A DNA stretch of 46,858 nucleotides from Chroococcidiopsidaceae cyanobacterium CP_BM_ER_R8_30 (GCA_019244235.1 JAFASY010000263.1:1-46858); one strand, 5' to 3'; counted from the first letter of the stretch, positions 9,362 through 17,663 are shown. Made by a program: numbers and translations. Notes: generated by a model not told the origin, from the sequence alone.

Positions 9362-9643
9362 ATGAGTTCTGATCCCAAGGTATGTGCAAGAAATATTGAA
9401 AGGGTTCTAAACGAAAAAAAACTAACGGACCTAGATGCTTGCGGTATCACAGAAGTTGTCTTTAAAAAGACTAAGATGAGAAATGCGATATCTTCTCAAC
9501 CTACTGAATCTTGGCTTGAAGAAGAATCAGAAGACGAGGAATCATTATCATCATCAGATGATAATGAAGTGACTCGTCTTTCACCGTTTTGGACTTGTTC
9601 TTGGGATGATGCTAGCCAATCAGTGATCTGCTCCTTCCAGTAG
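9362..9643 (+). CDS. 93-residue acidic protein, function unknown
   Basis: A strong ribosome binding site (AAAGGAG) precedes the ATG, so this small gene looks real. The first 45 residues are mixed and probably helical (NIERVLNEKKLTDLDACG). Then come a very acidic, serine-rich stretch (EEESEDEESLSSSDDNE) and a short C-terminal part rich in Cys, Ser, Trp and Phe (FWTCSWDDASQSVICSFQ). No family is recognised. The leader-plus-Cys/Ser tail layout resembles precursors of ribosomal peptides, but no modification enzyme lies nearby. It sits 143 bases before the tpsA gene on the same strand, so co-expression with the exoprotein is possible. Confidence 0.6.
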   Translation: MSSDPKVCARNIERVLNEKKLTDLDACGITEVVFKKTKMRNAISSQPTESWLEEESEDEESLSSSDDNEVTRLSPFWTCSWDDASQSVICSFQ

Positions 9644-9786
9644 ATAATTTCTACCCCTATAGGCTATTTTGATAGAAGAAAATGTTACTTGAATCATTTT
9701 TTAGCTATCATTACAGCCTTTTTTATCTATTTTTCTAAACTACTAACTTGTAGCAGCTTACTAATTACTAAGCAGGAGTTGGTAAA

Positions 9787-11799
9787 TTGGCAATTCCTTT
9801 AACCATTCCATACTGGGTATTATGGTTAGTAAGTATATTGGCAATACCTGGAACAATTTCTGTCTCTGGGAACTGTGCCTTGGCTCAGGTTATACCTGAC
9901 AGTACTCTAGGCATTGAAAGTTCTATCGTAAAATTCTCTGGTAACACTTATGCCATTGAGGGTGGGGTCAAGCGTGGTCCAAGTTTATTTCATAGCTTTG
10001 AACAGTTTTCAGTACCTAAAGATGGCTTAGCCATCTTCAACAACACCCTGGATATTCAGAACATCATTAGCAGGGTGACAGGTCCATCTATGTCTCACAT
10101 TAATGGTACGCTTAAAGCCGAAGGCACAGCTAATTTATTTCTCATCAATCCTAATGGGATTATTTTTGGTACTAATGCCTCACTCAAGATCGGCGGTTCA
10201 TTTTTGGCTAGTACAGCTAGTAGTCTGAAATTTGCTGATGGTACTCAGTTCAGTGCGACAGCTTCCCAGACTGCGCCATTGCTAACTACAAGTGTGCCTA
10301 TTGGTTTGCAGTTTGCGGGGACTGTAGGAAGGATCTCAAATCGCTCTATGTATTCCATCATTAGCTCTAGTGGAAAGCCAGTTGTAGTCGGTCTACAGGT
10401 GATACCCGGTGGGACTTTGGCGCTAGTTGGCGGTGATGTATCTTTTGATGGAGGAAGGTTGCAGGCTCAGGGAGGTCAAGTGGAGTTGGGAGCAGTAGAT
10501 AGCTTCGGAACCGTAGGGCTAAGTGTCGATGCTAACGACTTGCATCTAAGTTTTCCTGAAGGCTTAGCACGAGCAGACATTTCACTAGCAAATGCTTCTC
10601 AAGTCAACGTCAATAGTGAGAAAGGCATTGGTAATGTCGAGATCCAAGGCAAGAACGTGGTACTCACTAGTGGCTCACAAATAATTGCTGCTAATGGTTC
10701 GGGAGGCCAATTTACTATAAACGCCTCAGATTCTGTGAAACTCACAGGTAGCAACAGTGGCTTGTTTAGTGTGGGCGATATAAAGGTCACTGCCAGGAGG
10801 TTGGTTGTTCAGGATGGAGCAGGAATATCTACTGGGGTAATTGGAATTGGAAATCCAGCAGTGACGGGTCCATATGGGGATTTAACAGTGAACGCCTCTG
10901 AATCTGTAGAGCTAACAGGTGGTTTTCTAACAACAAGTACTCGGAGTGTAAGAAATGCTGGAAATTTAACGATAAGCACAGGGCAGTTGTATGTCCAGGG
11001 TAAAAATTCTCAATTAACCGTAAGTAGTGGAGGATTAGGGGCAGCAGGTAACCTAGAAATCACGGCTCTCTCTATCATCCTCCTGAACAGTCAATCCGCT
11101 CTCAGTGCTGAAAATTCAGTAGGTGAACGTGGCAATATCATACTGCACACGCAGGACTTGCAGTTAAGGAACAGTAGCATAACCACTCAGGCCAGCAATA
11201 ACGCGAATAGCGGCAATATTAATATCGACACAGGTACATTGGTTGCCCTGCAAAGTAGCAAAATCACTGCCGATGCCCAAGGGGGCCAGGGAGGCAATAT
11301 TCATATCAAGACCCAAGGTCTAATCCGTTCTCCAGATAGCAGCATCACTGCTATGTCTGAACGTAGCCCTCAGTTAAACGGTGTAGTAGAAATCAACACA
11401 CTGGTTAACAACCCCAGCCAAGGATTAGTCACCTTACCAATAGAGCCAGTCAATATCACTGGGCAAATTGCCCAAGGCTGTCCAGCTGGTGTGGGACCAC
11501 GCGCCAGCAAATTTGTTGTTACTGGTCACGGTGGATTGCCACCCGATCCTACAGAAGCACTCAGAAGTGAGCCAACTTTGGCAGATTTAGGCACGACAGT
11601 TCAAAGCCAAGAGAGGCGCACTAGTGCTACTACTTCTAGCAACTTGAGTAGTTCTGACTCAGCACCACTTGTGGAAGCCCAAGGATGGGTGACTAATGCA
11701 AAAGGCGAGGTGGAACTTGTAGCTCAGCTACCCACTGTCACTTTGCACATTCCTTGGCTAGCACCTACTATCTGTCAGGCAACCTACACTGCTTCTTGA
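9787..11799 (+). CDS. TpsA exoprotein, filamentous-haemagglutinin N-terminal domain
   Basis: This 670-residue protein is exported by a TpsB partner. The TTG at 9787 is supported by AGGAG 8 bases upstream and gives a signal peptide that ends near CALA (residues 30-33). The TPS domain follows, with NLFLINPNGIIFG at 117-128, the hallmark motif recognised by TpsB POTRA domains. The rest is a repetitive right-handed beta-helix with G-N-I/L-x-I turns (GNLTISTG, GNINIDTG, GNIHIKTQ). The end (SLITLP-like strand, CPAG, ADLGTTVQ, EAQGWVTNAKGEVELVA) matches the C-terminus of cyanobacterial TPS exoproteins. At 670 residues it is short for an adhesin. The probable partner is the TpsB gene at 5391-7106, transcribed divergently. 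Confidence 0.9.
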   Translation: MAIPLTIPYWVLWLVSILAIPGTISVSGNCALAQVIPDSTLGIESSIVKFSGNTYAIEGGVKRGPSLFHSFEQFSVPKDGLAIFNNTLDIQNIISRVTGPSMSHINGTLKAEGTANLFLINPNGIIFGTNASLKIGGSFLASTASSLKFADGTQFSATASQTAPLLTTSVPIGLQFAGTVGRISNRSMYSIISSSGKPVVVGLQVIPGGTLALVGGDVSFDGGRLQAQGGQVELGAVDSFGTVGLSVDANDLHLSFPEGLARADISLANASQVNVNSEKGIGNVEIQGKNVVLTSGSQIIAANGSGGQFTINASDSVKLTGSNSGLFSVGDIKVTARRLVVQDGAGISTGVIGIGNPAVTGPYGDLTVNASESVELTGGFLTTSTRSVRNAGNLTISTGQLYVQGKNSQLTVSSGGLGAAGNLEITALSIILLNSQSALSAENSVGERGNIILHTQDLQLRNSSITTQASNNANSGNINIDTGTLVALQSSKITADAQGGQGGNIHIKTQGLIRSPDSSITAMSERSPQLNGVVEINTLVNNPSQGLVTLPIEPVNITGQIAQGCPAGVGPRASKFVVTGHGGLPPDPTEALRSEPTLADLGTTVQSQERRTSATTSSNLSSSDSAPLVEAQGWVTNAKGEVELVAQLPTVTLHIPWLAPTICQATYTAS

Positions 11800-11875
11800 A
11801 CTACTAAGTAAGCGCCCGCGAGTAGAAATGGAACAGAAAACCGCGCTAAGGCTAAAACCTAGTCTGCATAAACCT

Positions 11876-12102
11876 TTTGATTTAGCAGAGCAATTTCTAG
11901 GACGCAGTAGCCTTCCTGCAAAGGCGGATATTGTGCGATTCATATCGCCGCCGCAACAGTTCATGGTCTGGATTACCTGCTGACATGGAACTGCAAGCAC
12001 ATTGCCAATGCTCAAATTCAGAGGAAATTGGCAGAAATCAGTCTTGATTTTGGATATGAATTGCCAATTCTTTGTACACCCAATGAACTGCTTGGAGGTT
12101 AA
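11876..12102 (+). pseudogene. VapC-like PIN-domain toxin remnant
   Basis: Two frames give the C-terminal half of a PIN ribonuclease: DLAEQFLGRSSLPAKAD, then, after a shift, HIAAATVHGLDYLLTWNCKH and IANAQIQRKLAEIS, ending PNELLGG. The break fits a 5-base insertion (ATTGT near 11930), because joining KAD directly to A-I-H-I-A restores the usual KADA-HIA motif. The N-terminal half with the first acidic residues is absent. The stop lies two bases before the partner ATG at 12105. Confidence 0.65.
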
Positions 12103-12104
12103 TC

Positions 12105-12332
12105 ATGTATCAGGATGAAATTGTCGAAGAAATCCACAGAATTCGTGAAGAGTACTCTCGTTCATTCAATTATGATTTAAAAGCTATCTTTGCTGATTTA
12201 CAAAAGCAGCAAGCGGAAAGCGGTAAAGAAGTTGTAAACTTATCGCGAAAGCGCGGTCTAACAACACGTTGGAGCGGACGGGCAAGAGATCTTGATGAGG
12301 ATGCAAAGGACACTAGTTGCGGCTCAACTTAG
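12105..12332 (+). CDS. Partner (antitoxin-like) protein of the VapC-type toxin, with read-through tail
   Basis: The first 48 residues (MYQDEIVEEIHRIREEYSRS, then FNYDLKAIFADLQKQQ) match short cyanobacterial proteins encoded next to PIN toxins, which presumably act as antitoxins. GGAGG at the end of the toxin frame is its ribosome binding site, so the pair was translationally coupled. The last 25 residues (from LTTRWSGRARD) are not part of the family: the frame runs into an attC-like sequence and stops inside it. With the toxin broken, this gene is an orphan and may be decaying. Confidence 0.6.
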   Translation: MYQDEIVEEIHRIREEYSRSFNYDLKAIFADLQKQQAESGKEVVNLSRKRGLTTRWSGRARDLDEDAKDTSCGST

Positions 12333-12341
12333 CCGTTATGC
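12256..12341 (+). other. Integron attC-like recombination site
   Basis: The left end is GTCTAAC (12256-12262), a perfect match to the attC core RYYYAAC; the right end is GTTATGC (12335-12341), one base from GTTRRRY. Just inside, GTTGGAGCGG pairs with the rightward GCGGCTCAAC when folded, leaving one unpaired G in the left arm, as in the extrahelical base of attC hairpins. The total of 86 bases is within the attC range. It directly follows a short gene, as in a gene cassette. No integrase gene lies in the window. Confidence 0.5.
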
Positions 12342-12393
12342 AAAAATCAACACAAACATGATTGCAAATTTCTAACCACCAAGGAGAAAGCTC

Positions 12394-12583
12394 ATGAGTT
12401 CTACGTCAGCTAGCACGTCAGTTGGGTCAAGTTCCCCTAGAAGTGCGTTCGCGAAGCGTGGGCTTTGCCCAATCGCAGATTCAGCAGCTTCGTGTTACGC
12501 AACTGGAGGAGTTAGCAGAGGCTTTGCTAGATTTCGCCTCAGTACAAGATTTCACAGACTGGCTACAGGCTCATCAGAGTTGA
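12394..12583 (+). pseudogene. Broken gene with DUF4351-like C-terminal tail
   Basis: An ATG with a good ribosome binding site (AAGGAGAAAGCTC) opens a frame that makes no recognisable protein after about 14 residues. In the neighbouring frame, from 12476, the sequence reads IQQLRVTQLEELAEALLDF, then ASVQDFTDWLQAHQS and stop, which resembles the C-terminal domain (DUF4351) of Rpn/PD-(D/E)XK-type proteins. A GCGTTCGCGAAGCG repeat lies between the two parts and probably marks the insertion that broke the frame. Confidence 0.5.
12445..12458. repeat. Short dispersed repeat core GCGTTCGCGAAGCG
   Basis: A near-palindrome of the GCG(T)TTCGCGAAGCG type, which is scattered through many cyanobacterial genomes, sits inside the broken frame at 12394-12583. 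A related sequence lies at 30170-30211. Confidence 0.5.
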
Positions 12584-12584
12584 C

Positions 12585-12629
12585 TTAAAAATAGAGCAGT
12601 GGAATATCAGCCCATGTATCAAACACCTG
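12585..12629 (-). pseudogene. 3'-terminal scrap of an isochorismatase-like gene
   Basis: Read on the minus strand, 15 codons encode [14 protein letters not shown] and a stop. This matches the last residues ([14 protein letters not shown]) of the intact cysteine hydrolase gene at 14685-15743. Nothing more of that gene is found upstream, so this is the end of a lost paralogue or a copied 3' end. Confidence 0.55.
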
Positions 12630-12742
12630 GGTTGGGTAACCAGGGAGTTATTTCACTTATTCGTGGATAGTGCTGCTCAATCAGCTAGCAGTGGCAGGCG
12701 GTTGATTGAGCAGATAGGGCATGGGATAGCAGCTAGGTGGGA

Positions 12743-13330
12743 CTAGTACAAGTTGTTAAACAAACCAGCCGCCGCAACGAACTCTATGTATAGGGGTGAT
12801 GCTGCTCCAAATTTTACATTTATGGAAATACCTACAGGTCCATACGCAGTACTCCGGGGCGTTGGTAATGTTATACTAGCCACACTATTACTGCCATATA
12901 CGTTCAGACTATCATTAGCGGCAATCTTTTCACTAAACACATACAAGTGCATATTTGTCACGGCAACATTATTTGAACCCGTATTAAAGAAGACTATACC
13001 TCCTTGGACTTGTTCATTATTAGTTGTAGCTAGTGTGGGAATAGAGAAGTGGAACCAGTTGGAAGTATTAGGTTTACCTTCGATATACGTGAAGTAGCCC
13101 TGCCAGAGAATTGTATTGGTTAGCTCTGGACGCTCTACCTGAACACTCGTTCCATGTACCCACATATATGGAACTCCCTCTGCTTTAGCCTTTTGTTTCG
13201 ATAAAAGACCAATCCCACCGGCTAAAGTAGTTGCACCTAGCATATATTTCAAAAAGCTGCGTTTCTTTAGATTTTTATTCATTCCTTCGACAGGAGATTC
13301 TGCAAGCCTTCTGATTAGCTCTTGTGACAT
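12743..13330 (-). CDS. Exported protein of unknown function with Tat-like signal
   Basis: A 195-residue protein. After a polar N-terminus, residues 20-50 read KKRSFLKYMLGATTLAGG and end in KAKA, a Tat-like or Sec signal (Lys-Arg rather than Arg-Arg before SFLK). The mature part is beta-rich and begins with YMWVHGTSVQVE, which resembles small secreted proteins annotated as DUF6623; that assignment is from memory and tentative. No catalytic motif is seen. It is transcribed alone; the tpsA remnant region and pseudogenes lie downstream, and a 537-base gap lies upstream. Confidence 0.6.
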   Translation of the reverse strand: MSQELIRRLAESPVEGMNKNLKKRSFLKYMLGATTLAGGIGLLSKQKAKAEGVPYMWVHGTSVQVERPELTNTILWQGYFTYIEGKPNTSNWFHFSIPTLATTNNEQVQGGIVFFNTGSNNVAVTNMHLYVFSEKIAANDSLNVYGSNSVASITLPTPRSTAYGPVGISINVKFGAASPLYIEFVAAAGLFNNLY

Positions 13331-13479
13331 ACATGGTACCTCAACAGTAATCTTTTGAAAGAAGCGATTCTATACTACTTATCAACACTTTCTCTAATTT
13401 TTACGCGCAATTGTAAGCAGAAAATATTAATATTCTCGCGTTTCACAAACTATTAGTTAGGTTGTGTAATACCATCGAT

Positions 13480-13659
13480 TCAAAAGCCTGCACTGCTTAG
13501 AAGCCTAGAAACTATACTGCGCTTGCAGTCATATAGTGCAAGTCCAGTTGGAAATGGTATAAGTAATCCGTACTCCCGGTACCTGACTGCGTATAGCCCA
13601 GGCATCACCGGCAGATCGTAAAACTCACGGGTAATCAATTTCAGCTCCTCAGTATCCAT
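13480..13659 (-). CDS. Doubtful 59-residue frame in a 537-base gap
   Basis: The gap 13331-13867 has no clear gene. On the minus strand one ATG frame reads MDTEELKLITREFYDLPVMP and ends SRLLSSAGF. Its composition is protein-like and several codons of open frame precede the ATG, but there is no clear ribosome binding site and no family is recognised. It may be a fragment of a lost gene. Confidence 0.25.
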   Translation of the reverse strand: MDTEELKLITREFYDLPVMPGLYAVRYREYGLLIPFPTGLALYDCKRSIVSRLLSSAGF

Positions 13660-13867
13660 AAAGAGTTGTGGAGTTTAGACTATGAGCCTGAACCAGATGA
13701 TATCAAGTTTTGTAATAGCGGCATAATTACTTGCTCTAAGTCTGAGAGTTAAATGTAAGTTTATATTTCCATTTCGGTACATGCCTACTGGAAATAGGTC
13801 GTAATTTTCCATATCGTTAAAGGGAAATTTACAGACAGGAAAATTTTATTCATTCAAGGAAATCACA

Positions 13868-14614
13868 ATGTCTCGTTTAACCACTGCGATTCTTAAGGGT
13901 TCACCCACTGATGCCAAACTCTTCTCACGTAATCCGCATCAGCGACCTCACTACCACATCCTTGTCAAAACAGACGATAAGCCGTTTGACATTGCCGTCA
14001 ATATTGCTTCAGAAGACCCGAATACAGCTGATGTCAGAGTTTTGTATGCGATTAAGTCAAATATCACGCCACCCCAGGTAGACAAATTATTGAGCCTGAA
14101 CAACGGCATGTTTAATCTGCCCTACGAAGAAATTAAGGGAATTGACTATGTGAGTGATGGATTAGTAACAAGAAATGAGATGCAGCCTCTTCCTCTATTT
14201 AATCGCTCCGAGCCCATTGAACAGCAGGGGCAACCAGAGATCAAGCAATTAGTCGAAGAAGTCATTGCCGAAGCAGATGCTGTATTGTATGCGTTTGGGC
14301 ATCGATACGATCAGCGCTCATCTGGGAATGCTGCATGGGGATTTCAGCCAGACGACGGGATTCATAATATCCACATGAATCAGGGTAACGCTAGGGGCAA
14401 CCACGACGATGAAAATGGACGAGGAGAGGATGGTGCGTTGTTCTTATATTTTCCTAGTCGCCAAACCTGGTACGGGGTCTATATCGCCTTCCAGACGCAA
14501 TCGTTTGATAACGATGCTAATGGTTACCCAAAACTGGATTCTCAGTCTACATCTGGTGAGAATACTCCGCATAGCGCCGGAAGTCGCGGTCGTCACCCTC
14601 ATCACCACCATTAA
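13868..14614 (+). CDS. DUF2278 (YukJ-like) protein
   Basis: This 248-residue protein has the DUF2278 pattern: an N-terminal PHYHILVKTDDKPFDIAVNI strand pair, a middle NLPYEEIKGIDYVSDGL, and a C-terminal GIHNIHMNQGN followed by DGALFLYFPS. The His and Asn/Gln residues of the last motifs look like a metal or active site, but the family has no proven function. The tail is rich in His and Gly (RGRHPHHHH), a possible metal-binding end. AAGGA before the ATG is the ribosome binding site. It stands alone. Confidence 0.85.
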   Translation: MSRLTTAILKGSPTDAKLFSRNPHQRPHYHILVKTDDKPFDIAVNIASEDPNTADVRVLYAIKSNITPPQVDKLLSLNNGMFNLPYEEIKGIDYVSDGLVTRNEMQPLPLFNRSEPIEQQGQPEIKQLVEEVIAEADAVLYAFGHRYDQRSSGNAAWGFQPDDGIHNIHMNQGNARGNHDDENGRGEDGALFLYFPSRQTWYGVYIAFQTQSFDNDANGYPKLDSQSTSGENTPHSAGSRGRHPHHHH

Positions 14615-14684
14615 ATCTTAGCTTTATATGGATTCCATTCTTTGCTACTAATTAACTATCTAATAGACGATCGCAACCATTGCT

Positions 14685-15743
14685 TTAAAAAGAGAGTAGG
14701 GGAATATCTGCCCAAGTATCTATCGCCTGGGTTGATTTGACAACATGCATCCCTGCATCAGTGAAGCGCTGGAATGCGGCATCAGCTTGATCGGTGAAAT
14801 CAACGACGCCGGGAACGACAACAGGGGAGGTGCAATCTTCTAGCAGATACACTTTCTTAACCAAGTTGGGGTCTTGCGCCATAATCTCAGTTAGGAGGTC
14901 ATCAATTGTCCAAGCAACGCAGTGACTTTTAGCTTGACCAGCAATAATCACTATGTCAAAATCCAGCAGTTTCTCGATAAAGTTAGTGTTTTTCTGAGCA
15001 ATCGGACGACCTTCAGAATCATCCAAGACTTCGGGACGTAGTACTGAATAATTCTCTGTTAGGGGATTACTGCCTTTAACCTCAAATAGAGTTTGGCTAC
15101 TGCGGGCAATATTGTGGAAGAATATAGCTTCTTCTACAGCTGAAACGAGGGCATGACCAATACCACCTAGCATCGAGTGATAGGGCCATACTGTTAGCGG
15201 ATATTTGCCGTCATCACTCAACTTCTGAACATAGTGCAGAGCGTGCTTTTGCAGGGCAAGATAGTTACCACCATTAAGACTGTGGGCAATAACTGGGTTA
15301 ACTTTCCATACTCCCTTCTGGACATCTTCAAGAGTGATGTTGGTCGCAGCTGGGGTGGGGTGTTCTCCGGCATCATTGGTCCAGAAAATGGGATGGAAGA
15401 TCTGCATAGCCGTATGTGTATCCACCGTAGGCGCGATCACACTAATTACACCTAAGTTGCGATAGATAAACTCGCACAACCGCACGTTGTCATCAACTGC
15501 CCCCATACCAGAACGCCCCCCAACGAAGAGTTCAAATTCGGGAATGCAAAATGTGTTCTGAACATCAATCGCCATTAGGCAAATGCGGGTTTTATCTTCG
15601 GCGGCTGGTTGAATACCATGCTGCTTTGCCCAGGCTTCAGCTGCTGCTGCCCGTTCTTGGTAAGGCACTCGCCAAACTTCTCCGACTTTGTGGGGGTTGA
15701 AGTGAGGGGGAATGGGTAGTTGCTTTGTAGTTTGTATTGTCAT
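14685..15743 (-). CDS. Isochorismatase/nicotinamidase-like cysteine hydrolase
   Basis: A 352-residue member of the isochorismatase-like hydrolase superfamily. The triad candidates are Asp in MAIDVQNTF, Lys in FEVKGSNP and Cys in [19 protein letters not shown]-type metal ligands appear as [14 protein letters not shown]. The protein is longer than simple nicotinamidases (about 200 residues), with a large insert between the Asp motif and the Cys motif. The exact substrate (a nicotinamide, carbamoyl or other amide) cannot be told. It is followed on the same strand by nothing close; mutM lies 47 bases upstream and is transcribed in the same direction. Confidence 0.82.
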   Translation of the reverse strand: MTIQTTKQLPIPPHFNPHKVGEVWRVPYQERAAAAEAWAKQHGIQPAAEDKTRICLMAIDVQNTFCIPEFELFVGGRSGMGAVDDNVRLCEFIYRNLGVISVIAPTVDTHTAMQIFHPIFWTNDAGEHPTPAATNITLEDVQKGVWKVNPVIAHSLNGGNYLALQKHALHYVQKLSDDGKYPLTVWPYHSMLGGIGHALVSAVEEAIFFHNIARSSQTLFEVKGSNPLTENYSVLRPEVLDDSEGRPIAQKNTNFIEKLLDFDIVIIAGQAKSHCVAWTIDDLLTEIMAQDPNLVKKVYLLEDCTSPVVVPGVVDFTDQADAAFQRFTDAGMHVVKSTQAIDTWADIPLLSF

Positions 15744-15790
15744 ATCTGAATTCTAGAATTTACAACTAGAATCGCCAACTGGTAGGGCTT

Positions 15791-16654
15791 CTAGCCTTGT
15801 CTCCCTGAATCGTGTTGACATTGAGGACAGAAGTGAGCCGATCGCCCTGCTAATTTGAGTCGCTGAATCGGCGTACCACAGATCCGGCATGGTTCGCCAG
15901 TGCGATTGTAAACCCAAGCTACACCGCCATAATTCCCGTTAATGCCCTGCACATTGAGAAAGTTGCTAAAAGTCGTTCCACCAGCTGCGATACTAGTCTG
16001 GAGAACCTGAACGATTGCATTTCGCAGGCTTTCTATCTGCTCAAGCTGCAAATCTGTGCAGAGTGTTACTGGTCGTACGCCACAAAGAAACAGGGCTTCA
16101 TCAGCATAGATATTGCCTAATCCCGCCACCACCATCTGATCTAACAATGCACTCTTAATTGGACGACGGCGATTATGCAATTTTCTCGCTATGTGTTCAA
16201 CCGAAAACTCAGCGGAAAACGGCTCTAGCCCTAGTCTCCCTAATCCAGTCATTACGCTTTCAACCGCCACTCCTGGCGGAACCCACCATATTTGACCAAA
16301 GGTTCGCTGGTCAACAAAGCGCAACTCGCGTTCCTGAGCAAAGAATAATCTCACCCGCGTATGTTTCTGTAGAGCATCGCCTGGTTGCAGCCATAACAAC
16401 TGACCAGTCATCCGCAAATGGACACCTAACCAACCAGCAGCTTCTTCTGTTCCTACAAGCTCTGCTAGTAAGTACTTACCACGGCGATGCCACTGGGTGA
16501 TCGCCGTTCCCTTAATACCAGCTAAAAACTCGTTTAGAGAAAGCGGGTAGGCGATCGTGCGAGCTAGCAACACATCCCCACCCGTAATCTTATAACCAAG
16601 GGTGACTTGATTCAGTCCCTGTCGAACTGTTTCAACTTCAGGCAGTTCAGGCAC
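15791..16654 (-). CDS. mutM: Formamidopyrimidine-DNA glycosylase
   Basis: A 287-residue base-excision repair enzyme that removes 8-oxoguanine and formamidopyrimidines and cuts the strand by beta/delta elimination. It begins MPELPEVETV: Pro2 is the Schiff-base nucleophile and Glu3 the catalytic acid. Other marks are RRGKYLL (the conserved Lys), the helix-two-turn-helix GLGNIYADEALF, and a C-terminal zinc finger CRICGTPIQRL...FCPQCQ. The length is normal. The ATG is 3 bases after the psaE stop, so the two are co-transcribed, which couples repair of oxidised DNA to photosystem I expression. Confidence 0.96.
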   Translation of the reverse strand: MPELPEVETVRQGLNQVTLGYKITGGDVLLARTIAYPLSLNEFLAGIKGTAITQWHRRGKYLLAELVGTEEAAGWLGVHLRMTGQLLWLQPGDALQKHTRVRLFFAQERELRFVDQRTFGQIWWVPPGVAVESVMTGLGRLGLEPFSAEFSVEHIARKLHNRRRPIKSALLDQMVVAGLGNIYADEALFLCGVRPVTLCTDLQLEQIESLRNAIVQVLQTSIAAGGTTFSNFLNVQGINGNYGGVAWVYNRTGEPCRICGTPIQRLKLAGRSAHFCPQCQHDSGRQG

Positions 16655-16657
16655 AGC

Positions 16658-17011
16658 TTACCGTGACTCAGTTCCCTGATTACCAGCACCTTCTACAGTT
16701 GGTTCACCGCCCTGAGTCTCTTGCTTGTCTTGTCCGCTGCCCGTCTTACGAATGCCTTCCTCAATAGGAGTTTGCTTACCACCAGAAGCTGTAGGCGTAG
16801 TTCTTTTCGCTTTCGCCGTTGGTTTTGCAATCTCTATCAATTCAGCCTCAGCAAAGTTATTGGTGTTGACGCCAGCGTAGTTTACCTTGTCAAACCGGAC
16901 AATCACTGGATAGCGGATGCCACTTTGGTCAATAGAAGCAACAGTTCCTACATCTTGAAACCAGTAGGATTCAGAACGGAGAATTCGTACTTTTGAACCA
17001 CGATCAACCAT
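16658..17011 (-). CDS. psaE: Photosystem I subunit IV with extended C-terminus
   Basis: PsaE sits on the stromal face of photosystem I, helps dock ferredoxin and supports cyclic electron flow. The core (residues 1-62) is typical: [53 protein letters not shown]. PsaE is usually 65-75 residues; this one has 117, with a hydrophilic tail of about 55 residues rich in Gly, Gln, Glu, Thr and Lys and no hydrophobic stretch. AAGGA precedes the ATG. It is the first gene of a psaE-mutM unit. Confidence 0.95.
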   Translation of the reverse strand: MVDRGSKVRILRSESYWFQDVGTVASIDQSGIRYPVIVRFDKVNYAGVNTNNFAEAELIEIAKPTAKAKRTTPTASGGKQTPIEEGIRKTGSGQDKQETQGGEPTVEGAGNQGTESR

Positions 17012-17208
17012 AAGTCTCTTTCCTTCTTCGTTATCAATTTGCCAACTGATACACCTAATCAGTTTTCACTCTACAACTCGATGGGACACCTAAATCCGTT
17101 TGTTAAGTTATTTCTCTAACTCTCTCTCCTCTCCTTGTCTCCTTGTCCCCGACGTTCTCCCGGAGGTTTCCTCCGAGATCTGCGTCAGCTTCGCCTTGTC
17201 CTCTGCCA

Positions 17209-17496
17209 TCAAGTCCCCGACTGAGAAATTGTCTGCTCCTGAGAAGCAGGTAGGGCACAGCAGTTGACATCATTGATGCAAACTTTTCCCCATCGTAAAG
17301 CCCAACGCACAAGTGCTACGCGGTTTTCTGTCTCTGTTTTAGTCAAGATGTTACTTATGTGATTGTCGACGGTTCGCTTGCTAATTTCTAAGGTTTGGGC
17401 TATTTCCTGATTGGTTAAGCCAGTGGCCACTAGGTCAATAATTTGTAGTTCCCTCTCCGAGAGGTTTGCATGGCTCCGAGACTCGCCACCAGCCAT
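17209..17496 (-). CDS. pedR: PedR-like small LuxR-type transcription regulator
   Basis: A 95-residue protein that is little more than a LuxR-type HTH: LSERELQIIDLVATGLTNQE, IAQTLEISKRTVDNHISNIL. There is no receiver domain. The C-terminus has three Cys (WGKVCINDVNCCALP), a pattern I associate with PedR, the redox-responsive regulator of Synechocystis that senses photosynthetic electron transport. The match to PedR rests on size, HTH and Cys pattern. It is transcribed in the same direction as psaE-mutM and lies 197 bases upstream of psaE, with a weak CGGAGG/CCTCCG hairpin (17161-17175) between them. Confidence 0.75.
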   Translation of the reverse strand: MAGGESRSHANLSERELQIIDLVATGLTNQEIAQTLEISKRTVDNHISNILTKTETENRVALVRWALRWGKVCINDVNCCALPASQEQTISQSGT

Positions 17497-17663
17497 AATT
17501 ACTTTCCTTAGTATATCTACTTACCTGCTCTCTTCAATTCTATAGGATTCCTGTAGGGTCAGGAAGAGGACAAGGGGAGTAGAGGAATACTACATATTAT
17601 TCTCATTCTATGAAACACAGTTCGATTTAAAATTTGGGGTATGGGTGTAGGGAATTCCCAAAG

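Noticed and set aside
17161-17175. CGGAGG/CCTCCG hairpin as a pedR terminator
   Set aside because: A 6-base stem without a U-run on either strand; too weak to call.
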